DNA from: Pseudomonas sp. GV071
GTDB lineage: Bacteria; Pseudomonadota; Gammaproteobacteria; Pseudomonadales; Pseudomonadaceae
Reading direction: 5' to 3'
Length of the DNA: 64,000 bases
NCBI RefSeq assembly: GCF_003050835.1
Contig: NZ_QAOJ01000001.1
Coordinates: forward strand, 124,001-188,000
In this document: positions 55,702 through 63,848 of the stretch, one piece after another
Position numbering within the stretch: the first letter of the stretch is position 1
Layout of the letters: each line of letters starts with the position of its first letter
Position numbers and translations under genes: made by a program
The notes under the pieces: generated by a model
Databases searched by the model: none
Told to the model about the DNA's origin: nothing
What the model saw: only the letters and a program-made list of their open reading frames with translations

Positions 55702-55777
55702 GTCCCCTTCGTCTAGTGGCCTAGGACACCGCCCTTTCACGGCGGTAACAGGGGTTCGAGTCCCCTAGGGGACGCCA
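55702..55777 (+). tRNA. tRNA-Glu (anticodon TTC), copy 2
   Basis: The gene is identical in sequence to the copy at 55433. It closes the Ala-Glu-Ala-Glu cluster, and a terminator hairpin follows after 24 bp. Confidence 0.97.
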
Positions 55778-55801
55778 ATTTATCCGCTTTGCGGACTTTT
55801 G

Positions 55802-55835
55802 AAGGGTTGCTCTTACGAGCAACCCTTTTGTTTTT
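55802..55835 (+). terminator. Rho-independent terminator of the tRNA cluster
   Basis: AAGGGTTGCTC, a TTAC loop and GAGCAACCCTT form an 11-bp stem, followed by TTGTTTTT. The position right after the last tRNA fits the end of the tRNA transcript. Confidence 0.9.
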
Positions 55836-55870
55836 CTGGGGTGCTAAACGATCGGCTGCGCGTCGGCGAT

Positions 55871-55957
55871 GCGGCGTTGAAAGCGACTTTTCAATGCTCA
55901 TGGGCTACAGCCCACTGCGCTTGAAAAGCCACTTTCGCCTTGCCTCGCTCTCGCTCG
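55871..55957. repeat. Structured repeat, copy 1 (shared with the ibpA leader)
   Basis: A conserved core (AATGCTCAT, GGCTACAGCC, CTTG...GCCTTGCCT) is shared with 58260-58347. The inner hairpin is GGGCT-ACA-GCCC. The outer arms GAAAGCGACTTTTCAA and TTGAAAAGCCACTTTC are nearly complementary. The outer-arm sequence differs from the other copy, but pairing is kept. It lies between the tRNA terminator and the thioesterase gene and fills most of the 236-bp gap. Confidence 0.75.
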
Positions 55958-56071
55958 ATCTCGAGTGATGGGAGGCAAAGGACGTTCGTTCTCCGTCATT
56001 CATATCCCTTATCTCGTCGCCCAGTCGTTTCCCACGTTGCTAAACTGCCGCCTCGCCGCATGGAGAGACGT

Positions 56072-56506
56072 ATGAACTGGGATTTGCCAACGCCTTTTGT
56101 GATTGATCTTTCGGTAGCCGCCGACGATATCGACGGCCTCGGTCATGCCAACAACGCTGTCTACGTCAGTTGGCTGGAGCGCTGCGCCTGGCGCCATTCG
56201 CAAAGCCTGGGGCTGGATCTGGTGGAATATCGCCGCCTGGACCGCGCCATGGCGGTGGTGCGCCATGAGGTGGACTACCTGGCCAGCGCCTATGAAGGGG
56301 ATGAGCTGCAGGTGGCGACCTGGATTATCGAGTCGGACCAGAAGCTGCGCATGAGTCGGCATTTCCAGCTGATTCGCCCAGCCGATGGTGTGACCCTGCT
56401 GCGGGCCAAGACCACCTTTGTGTGCATTGAGCTGAGCAGCGGTAAACCCAAGCGTATGCCGCAGGAATTTCTCGACGGTTATGGTCCGGCGGTGCTTAAC
56501 CGCTAA
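56072..56506 (+). CDS. Acyl-CoA thioesterase, hot-dog fold (4HBT/YbgC-like)
   Basis: A 144-residue single hot-dog domain protein. DDIDGLGHANNAVYVSWLERC contains the catalytic-type D-x-x-G-H-x-N-N-x-x-Y motif of the 4-hydroxybenzoyl-CoA thioesterase family. The ATG at 56072, with GGAGAG upstream, is preferred over a far upstream start at 55940 that would read through the repeat. The substrate is unknown; short or medium acyl-CoA is likely from the family. Confidence 0.85.
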   Translation: MNWDLPTPFVIDLSVAADDIDGLGHANNAVYVSWLERCAWRHSQSLGLDLVEYRRLDRAMAVVRHEVDYLASAYEGDELQVATWIIESDQKLRMSRHFQLIRPADGVTLLRAKTTFVCIELSSGKPKRMPQEFLDGYGPAVLNR

Positions 56507-56518
56507 ACACCCTCCCTT

Positions 56519-56601
56519 GTAGGAGCGGCTTTAGCCGCGATGCTCTTCGGCTTCAGCCTTCGTTTACAGGTCCGGCCAATCGCGGCTGAAGCCGCTCCTA
56601 C
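56519..56601. repeat. REPIN downstream of the thioesterase gene
   Basis: REP units at 56519-56541 (one change, GGCTTTAGCC) and inverted at 56579-56601, with a 37-bp spacer that itself contains a partial REP-like GGCTTCAGCC. It lies between convergent genes. Confidence 0.9.
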
Positions 56602-56610
56602 TATGAGGGG

Positions 56611-57024
56611 TTATGGCGCCTGGGTATCAGCCGGCGAAAGAAACGCGCCGGTGTCGTCGACCACAATCTTGAATTCGCGCGTCTCGCCCGGGGTAAACAC
56701 CGCTGACTGTGCATTGGCCGGCATATCGCTCACGCAATAGCCTGAGCCACCCCGCGACACGCTGATCGATACCTCGCCCGCCGGCACATCCACGGCAATC
56801 GACTGTTTGGGCGCCAACTGCGCCACCAGCTGATTCTGTACGTACAAATCCACCGCGCAGGCGTTCGGTGCCATGTTGTCGCGGCTGACCACCAGGCGCG
56901 CCATGGCTTCGCTGTCGGGGGCGGTGGTCAGCGGTACATCCGCTGGCGGCACCAGAGATTCGGCGCAGGCCGGCCCCAGGTAAAACAGGCAGGCCACGGC
57001 CAGAAGACGGAAGAGGGCACGCAT
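56611..57024 (-). CDS. Small periplasmic protein of unknown function
   Basis: A 137-residue protein with a signal peptide (MRALFRLLAVACLFYLGPACA, cleavage before ES). The mature part is a beta-sandwich-like domain with two cysteines (NACAVDLYVQNQ and SGYCVSD) that may form a disulfide, and repeating beta-strand patterns (SIAVDVPAGEVSISVSRGG, TPGETREFKIVVDD). No family is recognised with confidence. It is convergent with the thioesterase gene and divergent from dusC, with a 135-bp gap to the latter. Confidence 0.7.
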   Translation of the reverse strand: MRALFRLLAVACLFYLGPACAESLVPPADVPLTTAPDSEAMARLVVSRDNMAPNACAVDLYVQNQLVAQLAPKQSIAVDVPAGEVSISVSRGGSGYCVSDMPANAQSAVFTPGETREFKIVVDDTGAFLSPADTQAP

Positions 57025-57159
57025 TGTCAGGTTCCTTTCATCGGGTTCTACCGTTTGTGACCGCAGGCTGTCCGCTGGAATTCATTGAATCGTCGCCTTG
57101 CCCGGCGCAGATCCCTACACTAGGCGCCTTTTTCGCCTGCTCTGAAGAGAACTCCCGTT

Positions 57160-58137
57160 ATGCAGATCGCCCTGGCGCCCATGGAAGGCTTGGTCGACGA
57201 AATCCTCCGTGACGTGCTGACCCAGGTTGGCGGCATCGACTGGTGCGTGACCGAATTCATCCGTGTCAGCGAGCGTCTGCTGCCTGCCAGCCACTTCCAC
57301 AAAATGGCGCCGGAACTGCAGGACGGCTCGCGCACGCGTGCCGGGGTGCCCATGCGCGTGCAGTTGCTGGGCTCTGATCCGGTGTGCCTGGGCGATAACG
57401 CGGCGCTGGCCTGCGAGCTCGGCGCGCCGGTGCTGGACCTCAACTTCGGCTGCCCGGCCAAGACCGTCAACAAGTCCCGTGGCGGCGCCATCCTGCTCAA
57501 GGAGCCGGAGCTGCTGCACGCCATCGTCAGCGAAGTGCGCCGCAGCGTTCCGGCGGCAATTCCTGTCACCGCCAAGATGCGCCTGGGCTACGAAGTGCCG
57601 GATTACGCGATGGATTGCGCCCGCGCGCTGGCCGCTGGCGGGGCCGCGCAGATCGTTGTGCATGCGCGCACCAAGCGCGAGGGTTACAAGCCGCCGGCGC
57701 ATTGGGAGTGGATTGCGCGGATTCAGGAGGTGGTCGATGTGCCGGTGTATGCCAACGGCGAAATCTGGAGCGTTGATGACTGGCGCCGTTGCCGCGAAAT
57801 CAGTGGTGCCGAAGACATCATGCTGGGCCGCGGCCTGGTGGCCTTGCCGGACCTGGCGCGGCAGATCGCAGCGGCCCGCGCCGGTCAAGACATCGTGCCG
57901 ATGACCTGGGCTGAACTGACGCCGCTGCTGCAATCATTCTGGCTGCAGGCACGCGGCAAGCTGTCACCACGCTATGCGCCGGGTCGCCTCAAACAGTGGC
58001 TGGGTCAACTGACCCGCAACTACCCGCAGGCCATGGAGCTGTTCAATCAGGTTCGCCGCGAAAGCGATTGTGAGCGTATCGATGCGTTGTTGCAGGTCAG
58101 TGCGCAGATGGCCGAGCGTCAGCTGCAAACCGCGTAG
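57160..58137 (+). CDS. dusC: tRNA-dihydrouridine(16) synthase DusC
   Basis: A 325-residue FMN-dependent tRNA-dihydrouridine synthase. [13 protein letters not shown] at the N-terminus, the catalytic cysteine at residue 98 in [14 protein letters not shown], and [18 protein letters not shown] in the TIM barrel. The helical C-terminal part ([17 protein letters not shown]) is typical of the DusC subgroup, which modifies U16 of tRNA. The ATG at 57160 has TCTGAAGAGAAC upstream. Confidence 0.94.
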   Translation: MQIALAPMEGLVDEILRDVLTQVGGIDWCVTEFIRVSERLLPASHFHKMAPELQDGSRTRAGVPMRVQLLGSDPVCLGDNAALACELGAPVLDLNFGCPAKTVNKSRGGAILLKEPELLHAIVSEVRRSVPAAIPVTAKMRLGYEVPDYAMDCARALAAGGAAQIVVHARTKREGYKPPAHWEWIARIQEVVDVPVYANGEIWSVDDWRRCREISGAEDIMLGRGLVALPDLARQIAAARAGQDIVPMTWAELTPLLQSFWLQARGKLSPRYAPGRLKQWLGQLTRNYPQAMELFNQVRRESDCERIDALLQVSAQMAERQLQTA

Positions 58138-58167
58138 GTCATTGGCGCAAATTTTTTGTTTGGCTCT

Positions 58168-58195
58168 CTTGAAACGGATCGGCTCGTCCTTATCT
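58168..58195 (+). promoter_or_regulatory. Sigma-32 (RpoH) promoter of ibpA
   Basis: CTTGAAA (58168-58174), a 13-bp spacer and CCTTATCT (58188-58195), matching the heat-shock consensus CTTGAAA-N13/14-CCCCATnT at all seven -35 bases and five of seven specified -10 bases. It predicts a leader of about 195 nt before ibpA. Confidence 0.8.
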
Positions 58196-58259
58196 AGGGG
58201 TTGCGGGATGCCGAAGTCGGGTCCCGTTTAGTCCATGTGAAAACTACTGCGCTCGGTTA

Positions 58260-58347
58260 GGCAGCGTTAAAAACAGGCTCGCAATGCTCATTGGCTACAG
58301 CCAACTCCGCTTACTCACCTGTTTTTGCCTTGCCTACCCTTCGCTCG
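58260..58347 (+). repeat. Structured repeat, copy 2, in the ibpA leader
   Basis: The same element as at 55871. The inner hairpin is TGGCT-ACA-GCCA, where copy 1 has GGGCT-ACA-GCCC (paired change T-A against G-C); the outer arms are AAAAACAGG and CCTGTTTTT. It falls within the predicted ibpA 5' untranslated region, upstream of the Shine-Dalgarno hairpin, so it could be part of the leader structure or an unrelated inserted repeat. Confidence 0.75.
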
Positions 58348-58370
58348 CTACGTTTTCACAAGGCCTGTCA

Positions 58371-58400
58371 CTACTTGCTGATTTTCAGGAGAGACACATG
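58371..58400 (+). promoter_or_regulatory. ROSE-type RNA thermometer hairpin masking the ibpA ribosome-binding site
   Basis: TTGCTG (58375-58380) can pair imperfectly with CAGGAG (58386-58391) across a short ATTTT loop, burying the Shine-Dalgarno sequence just before the ATG. A U(U/C)GCU segment opposite AGGA is the hallmark of ROSE elements, which are known in front of Pseudomonas ibpA. Melting on heat would free translation. Confidence 0.75.
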
Positions 58401-58844
58401 AGCACTGCATTTTCCCTCGCACCACTGTTCCGCAGCTCCGTTGGTTTCGATCGTTTCAACGATCTGTTCGAAGCCGCTGCACGCAATGAACAGGGCAGCT
58501 CCTACCCACCCTACAACGTTGAAAAGCACGGCGATGACCAGTACCGCATCGTGGTCGCGGCGGCCGGTTTCCAGGACGAAGACCTCGACCTGCAAGTGGA
58601 GCGCGGCGTGCTGACCGTGACCGGTGGCAAGCGTGCTGACGCTGGCAAAGACGTCACCTTCCTGCACCAGGGCATTGCCCAGCGTGCGTTCAAGCTGTCG
58701 TTCCGCCTGGCCGACCATATCGAAGTCAAGGCGGCAGCCCTGGCCAACGGCCTGCTGAATATCGACCTGGTGCGTATCGTGCCGGAAGAAGCCAAGGCCA
58801 AGCGCATTCCAATCAATGGTGCGCGCCCGGTGCTCAATAGCTGA
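58398..58844 (+). CDS. ibpA: Small heat-shock protein IbpA (Hsp20)
   Basis: A 148-residue Hsp20 with the IbpA-type N-terminus STAFSLAPLFRSSVGFDRFN, an alpha-crystallin domain (about residues 34-130) and a C-terminal extension KRIPINGARP carrying the I-x-I oligomerisation motif (I-P-I). It is a holdase that keeps unfolded proteins soluble. The ATG at 58398 with CAGGAG is chosen over an in-frame start at 58284 inside the leader. It has transcriptional (sigma-32) and translational (ROSE) heat control. Confidence 0.95.
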   Translation: MSTAFSLAPLFRSSVGFDRFNDLFEAAARNEQGSSYPPYNVEKHGDDQYRIVVAAAGFQDEDLDLQVERGVLTVTGGKRADAGKDVTFLHQGIAQRAFKLSFRLADHIEVKAAALANGLLNIDLVRIVPEEAKAKRIPINGARPVLNS

Positions 58845-58854
58845 GGCAGCAAAC

Positions 58855-58947
58855 ACCGTCGTCCCAGCGCAGGCTGGGACCCAGAGTTTTTCAGGTGACG
58901 CAGTTCGTTGTGCAATTCTGGATCCCAGCCTGCGCTGGGATGACGGT
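58855..58947. repeat. Inverted repeat with CCCAGCGCAGGCTGGG arms
   Basis: Arms at 58855-58885 and 58916-58947 are complementary with few mismatches, each arm being itself partly palindromic (CCCAGC GCAG GCTGGG). Repeats with such arms occur in many proteobacterial genomes and resemble REP-type MITEs. It lies between ibpA and a terminator. Confidence 0.8.
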
Positions 58948-58955
58948 AGTAAATA

Positions 58956-58981
58956 CAAAGGGCGCCGTCGGGCGCCCTTTG
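58956..58981. terminator. Bidirectional terminator between ibpA and the GGDEF-EAL gene
   Basis: CAAAGGGCGCC, a short loop and GGCGCCCTTTG form a GC-rich stem with A-rich sequence on the left (GTAAATA) and GTCGTTT on the right. It lies between convergent genes. T-runs are short, so efficiency is uncertain. Confidence 0.75.
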
Positions 58982-58985
58982 TCGT

Positions 58986-61900
58986 TTACACCAGCGGCCG
59001 CTGCGCCGCATGCGCCAGCAGGGCGCGGAACTCGGGCAGCGGCACCGGTCGGCTGTACAGGTAGCCCTGGTAGAAGTGGCAGCCTTCTTTGAGCAGGAAA
59101 TCCAGCTGGTCCTGCTGTTCCACCCCTTCGGCAATCATCTCCAGCCCCAAGCTGCGGGCCATGGCGACAATGGCGCGAATGATCTCGGCATCGTTGGGGT
59201 CGTTGGTGGCGTCGCGCACGAACGATTGGTCGATTTTCAGCACGTCCACCGGCAGGCGTTTGAGGTAGGTCAGCGACGAGTAGCCGGTGCCGAAGTCATC
59301 CATGGCGAAGGTCACGCCGAGTTTTTTCAGGCGCAGCATCTTGGCGATGGTGTCGTCGATGTTCTGGATCACGATGCCTTCGGTGATCTCCAGTTTGAGC
59401 ATCGCGTTGGGCAGCTGGCTCTCGCGCAGGCTGGTGGAAACCCGTTCGACAAAGTTGTTCTGGCGGAACTGCAGCGGGCTGATGTTCACGCACAGGCTGA
59501 AGTTGTCGGCAGAGATCAGACCGTCTTCGATCAGTTGCGCGCAGACGCGGCAGGCCTCGGCCATTACCCAGCCGCCCACTTCCAGAATTAATCCGCTCTC
59601 TTCCAGTACATGAATGAACTGCGCCGGCGACTGCGGCCCCAGGGTGGGGTGGTACCAGCGCAGCAGCGCCTCGGCGCCGATGATCGCGCCGCTGCGGGCG
59701 TCGACCTGAGGTTGGAAGTGCAGGTCGAACTCGCCGCGGATCAGCGCCTGGCGCAGGTCGTTTTCCAGGCGCAGGCGTTCGCTGGCGGCTTCTTGCATGC
59801 TTTTGCGGAACATCTGAATGGCATTGCGCCCGGAATCCTTGGCTCGGTACAGGGCGATATCCGCGCGCTTGAGCAGGTCGGCCGGGGTGTTGCCGTGGTC
59901 GGGAATCAGGGCGATGCCCATGCTCGGCGTCACTTGCAGGCGGTGGTTGTCCAGCAGCATCGGTTCGGCCAGCAGCTTGCGCAGTTTGTCGGCGATCTGC
60001 CGCACCTGGCGCATCACTTCCGAGCGTTTGCCTTCCAAGCCGGAGAGCAGCACCACGAACTCGTCACCGCCCAGGCGCGCCACCGTATCTTCCTGGCGCA
60101 CGCTGGCCTCCAGGCGTGCGGTGACCATTTTCAGCACCGAGTCGCCAACCGGGTGGCCGAGCGAATCGTTGATGTGCTTGAAGTGGTCGAGGTCGAGAAA
60201 CAGCAGGGCGCCGCGCAAATCGTGGCGGGTGAGCAGGGCAATCTGCTGGGTCAGCCGGTCCATTAACAACGCGCGGTTGGGCAGGTTGGTCAGCGGGTCG
60301 TGGTAGGCCAGGTGCTGGATCTGCGCGTGGGCTTTTTTCAGTTCGTCGATGTCGCGGGCGGTCAGCAGCAGGCAGTCCTGGCCGTTGAGCTCAATAGGCT
60401 CGACCGACACTTCAACCTGTTTCAGCGTGCCATCGCGGTGGCGGCCGAGCATTTCCAGGTGATGCACGCGGCCTTCGCGCTGCATTATTTCGACCATGCG
60501 TTCGCGTTCGCTGGGCTTGGCCCATACGGCAATATCTTCGGGCGTGCGGCCGATCACTTCTTCCGGGCGGAAGCCGGTAAGACGGCAGAAGCCTTCATTG
60601 ACCTCGATATAACGGCCGTCCTTGCGCTCGGTAATGGTGATGGCGTCGGGGCTGGAGTGGAACGCCTTGGCGAATTTCTCCTCACTGGCCTTGATCGCGG
60701 CCTGGGCCTGCTGGCGCTCAGTGATATCGCGGAAGGTGGTGGTGATGCAGCGTTGGTGGTCGACCGTGATGTAGCGGCTGGACACCACGCAGGTCAGCAT
60801 TTCGCCGCCCTGGGTGTAATAGCGCGCTTCGGCGTTGTTCAGCTCGTGGTCGCGGCGCAACTGCGCACCCAGGCGCTCGCGCAGGTCGAGGTCGGCCCAG
60901 AAGCGGACTTCCTTGGCGCTCTTGCCGGTAATGTCTGCGGCGGCCCAGCCGAAGGTGCGGCAGAAACTCGGGTTGACCTCGATAAACACACCGTCGGCCA
61001 CCCGTGACACGCAGATGGGGTCGGGGCTGGCCTGGAACAGGGTTGAGAATTTTTCCTCCGAGGCGGCCAGGCGCTGTACGCGATGCACGCGCTCACTGAT
61101 GTCCATGAGGATGCCGACCATCCGCAGTGGCCGGTCGTCGCTGTCGCGGTAGAGCTTGGCGGTGCTTTCCAGGTAGTGCACTTCGCCATTGGCGAACTGC
61201 GAGCTGTAGGTGATCTGGTAGTCCTTGCGCTCGCCTTCCACCACATCGCGGTAGGCCTGGCGCATGGCGATCTGTTCAACCTCGGGCACGCTATTGAAAA
61301 AGTCTGCAAAGCTGCCGTGGTAGGGCTCGGCGGCCATGCCGTGCAGCTGCGAGGCGCGCGGCGAGCCGTAGAGCATGTTGCTTGGAATGTGCCAGTCCCA
61401 GGTGCCCAGCTCGGCCGACTCCAGGGCCAGCGACAAGCGCTCGCGGCTGTCGCGCAGTTCCTGTTCCTGCTCGCGCTGCTGGGTGATGTTGCGCATCGAC
61501 AGCACCAGGCACACGCGGCCATCGAGTTCGATCTTGCCGCCGTAGATCAGATTGATGCTCTGCTGCCCGGCGCGGTTGTACAGCACCACTTCCATCTGGT
61601 CGATGCGGCCGTGCAGCTCGAGGTTTTCCAGCATGCGTCGGCGGTCGTCGACGTTGTGCCACAGGCCCAACTCAATGGATGTTCGGCCCAGGGCTTCGGC
61701 GGCGCTCCAGCCAAATTGCGCTTCGAAACCGGGGTTGACCTCGATCAGCTCGCCGCTCGGGTAGTCGGTGATCACCACCGAGTCCGGGGTATTGCGAAAG
61801 GCCTTGGCGAATTTGTCTTCGTTGGCCCGCAGGGCTTCTTCGCGGCGCTTGTGTTCGCTGAGGTCGAGAAAGGTGCTGAGGATGTAATTCTGTTCTTCCA

Positions 61901-62663
61901 GCTCGATCAATTGGCTGGACAAGCGGCCGTCCAGGGCTTGGCCGTCGCGGGTGAGCAATTGCACATCGTGCAGCACAGGTTCGACGGTCTGGGTCAGGTC
62001 CAGCAGGTATTGCTCGCGACTGACCGCGTCGCCCCACAGGTTGAGGTCGATCACCGAGCGACCGATGCACTCGCTCGGGGTCCAGCCGAACAGGGTTTCG
62101 AAATGCTGGTTGGCGGCGATCAGTACGTTGTCTTCGTAACGCACCAGCAGGATCACGTCGGGGCTCAAGTGGAACAGGCTGGCGAAGCGTTGTTCTGAAG
62201 CGCGCAGCGCGTGTTCGCGCTCCTGCTGTTCGGTGACGTCGCGGATCACCCCCATGATGCTTTGTTTGCCGTTTTCATCGCGCTGCAGGCTGCCGGAGAT
62301 CTCCAGCCAGTGCAGGCTACCGTCCGGCCAGCGGATGCGGTGGCGAAAGGCGCGGTTGGTCGGCAGGCCGCTGATGGCTTCCTGGAACAGTTGCATCACT
62401 GCGTCGCGCTCCTCGTCTGGAATCAGCGAGAAATAATCGACTTGAGTGCGCACCGGGCGGTTGGGGTCGAGGCCGAAAATCGCCTGGGCGCCACGTGACC
62501 AGTTGATCCGCCCGGTGTCCAGCTCCCAGTGCCAGGCACCCAGGTGTGCGCCATTGAGCGCGGCGAGCAGGCGCGGCGCGTCTTGCCAGGCTTTCTCCCG
62601 TTCCACGGGGTCGAGCGCTGGAATATGCGGGCGCGGAGGCAGGTGATCAGATGGCTTGGGCAT
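58986..62663 (-). CDS. Six-PAS GGDEF-EAL cyclic-di-GMP sensor protein
   Basis: A protein of about 1,225 residues. Six PAS domains, several with PAC-type ends, fill roughly residues 30-790 (repeated motif KFAKAF...SPDxIxIT...IEVNxGFC...GW). The GGDEF domain has an intact GGDEF active site (about 865), and the EAL domain is intact too (EALLRW at about 995; DDFGTGYSS further on), so both synthesis and breakdown of cyclic-di-GMP are possible. There is no signal peptide or membrane helix, so it is a cytoplasmic sensor. The ATG at 62661-62663 is chosen; an in-frame TTG at 62678 would add five residues. Neither start has a clear Shine-Dalgarno sequence. Confidence 0.92.
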   Translation of the reverse strand: MPKPSDHLPPRPHIPALDPVEREKAWQDAPRLLAALNGAHLGAWHWELDTGRINWSRGAQAIFGLDPNRPVRTQVDYFSLIPDEERDAVMQLFQEAISGLPTNRAFRHRIRWPDGSLHWLEISGSLQRDENGKQSIMGVIRDVTEQQEREHALRASEQRFASLFHLSPDVILLVRYEDNVLIAANQHFETLFGWTPSECIGRSVIDLNLWGDAVSREQYLLDLTQTVEPVLHDVQLLTRDGQALDGRLSSQLIELEEQNYILSTFLDLSEHKRREEALRANEDKFAKAFRNTPDSVVITDYPSGELIEVNPGFEAQFGWSAAEALGRTSIELGLWHNVDDRRRMLENLELHGRIDQMEVVLYNRAGQQSINLIYGGKIELDGRVCLVLSMRNITQQREQEQELRDSRERLSLALESAELGTWDWHIPSNMLYGSPRASQLHGMAAEPYHGSFADFFNSVPEVEQIAMRQAYRDVVEGERKDYQITYSSQFANGEVHYLESTAKLYRDSDDRPLRMVGILMDISERVHRVQRLAASEEKFSTLFQASPDPICVSRVADGVFIEVNPSFCRTFGWAAADITGKSAKEVRFWADLDLRERLGAQLRRDHELNNAEARYYTQGGEMLTCVVSSRYITVDHQRCITTTFRDITERQQAQAAIKASEEKFAKAFHSSPDAITITERKDGRYIEVNEGFCRLTGFRPEEVIGRTPEDIAVWAKPSERERMVEIMQREGRVHHLEMLGRHRDGTLKQVEVSVEPIELNGQDCLLLTARDIDELKKAHAQIQHLAYHDPLTNLPNRALLMDRLTQQIALLTRHDLRGALLFLDLDHFKHINDSLGHPVGDSVLKMVTARLEASVRQEDTVARLGGDEFVVLLSGLEGKRSEVMRQVRQIADKLRKLLAEPMLLDNHRLQVTPSMGIALIPDHGNTPADLLKRADIALYRAKDSGRNAIQMFRKSMQEAASERLRLENDLRQALIRGEFDLHFQPQVDARSGAIIGAEALLRWYHPTLGPQSPAQFIHVLEESGLILEVGGWVMAEACRVCAQLIEDGLISADNFSLCVNISPLQFRQNNFVERVSTSLRESQLPNAMLKLEITEGIVIQNIDDTIAKMLRLKKLGVTFAMDDFGTGYSSLTYLKRLPVDVLKIDQSFVRDATNDPNDAEIIRAIVAMARSLGLEMIAEGVEQQDQLDFLLKEGCHFYQGYLYSRPVPLPEFRALLAHAAQRPLV

Positions 62664-62788
62664 AGAGGGCCCATTCAATGAGGCGGTACGGCAGGGTGCA
62701 GCGAACGCGGGGTGGGGTCATCGGCTAGCCCTTCTTATCGTTATGTGTAGCACGTTAGCGCCAGCCTGGCCGCTTAGGCAAGATGCCA

Positions 62789-63682
62789 CTACTGATCGGC
62801 TGGAGGGATCACGCTGCGCTGTGCATCCAGCAGGGCCATGAAGGCTTTGGCCGCGTTGGACAGGGTTCGTTCGGTATGCAGGATGTAGCCCAGGTCGCGC
62901 TGCAGCTGAATGCCCGGAATAGGCAGGCGCGCCACTTGGTCGTCGAGCATGGTGCGTGGCAAAACGCTCCAGGCCAGACCGATGGAAACCATCATCTTGA
63001 TGGTCTCCAGGTAGTTGGTGCTCATGCCGATGTTGGGCGTCAGGCCCTGTTCGGCGAACAATTTGCTGACGATGCGGTTGGTGAAGGTATTTTCCCCGGG
63101 GAATACCGCCGGGTGCTGAGCAATGGCCTTCAGGTCGATTTTTTTCAGGCGTGCCAGCGGGTGTTCGGGGGCAGCGACGAAATCCAGTGGGTCGTCCCAC
63201 ACCGTCACCGCTCTCACTGGTGCGTGGGTTTGTGGTGCCAGGGTGATCACCGCCAGCTCGGCGCGGCCATGCAGAATTTCCTCATAGGCCACTTCCGAGT
63301 CGAGGAACTGGATGTCCAGCGCCACCTGCGGATACGCCCGGGTAAAGGCGCGCAGCAACGGCGGCAAGCGGTGCAGGCCGATGTGGTGACTGGTGGCCAG
63401 GGTCAGGCGGCCGCTGATCTCGCCGTTGAGGTTGGAGAGGGCGCGGCGCGTATCATCCAGCACATTGAGAATCTGATAGGCGCGTGGCAGCAGTGCACGG
63501 CCGGCTTCGGTCAGGCTCACTTCGCGCCCCAAACGGTCGAACAGGCGCATGTTCAGTTGCTGCTCAAGGCTGGCGATACGTTTGCTGATCGCTGGCTGCG
63601 TGAGGTGCAAGCGCTCGCCGGCGCCGGAAAAGCTGGCGGTTTCAGCGATGGCGATAAAGGCGTTGAGGTTGGCCAGATCCAT
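62789..63682 (-). CDS. LysR-family regulator divergent from leuC
   Basis: A 297-residue LysR regulator with the N-terminal helix-turn-helix (FSGAGERLHLTQPAISKRIASLEQQLNMRLFDR, about residues 18-50) and a two-lobed co-inducer domain (about 90-290). It is divergent from leuC across 166 bp. The pairing LysR-leuC matches P. aeruginosa PA3122-PA3121, suggesting control of the leucine genes. The ligand is unknown. Confidence 0.9.
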   Translation of the reverse strand: MDLANLNAFIAIAETASFSGAGERLHLTQPAISKRIASLEQQLNMRLFDRLGREVSLTEAGRALLPRAYQILNVLDDTRRALSNLNGEISGRLTLATSHHIGLHRLPPLLRAFTRAYPQVALDIQFLDSEVAYEEILHGRAELAVITLAPQTHAPVRAVTVWDDPLDFVAAPEHPLARLKKIDLKAIAQHPAVFPGENTFTNRIVSKLFAEQGLTPNIGMSTNYLETIKMMVSIGLAWSVLPRTMLDDQVARLPIPGIQLQRDLGYILHTERTLSNAAKAFMALLDAQRSVIPPADQ

Positions 63683-63848
63683 ACTGGGATTCCACTTGGT
63701 TATCCAAAGTATGAAAAATATGAATTTGAGTTATTTAATGCAAGTCCTTAGCATCCAACCCCATAAGCAGAAGGGTTATTCGGTGCGGGCTAAAAGGCCC
63801 TGAGTCGAGAAGACCCAAACGCATAGAACCTGATGAGGAATGACTGAA

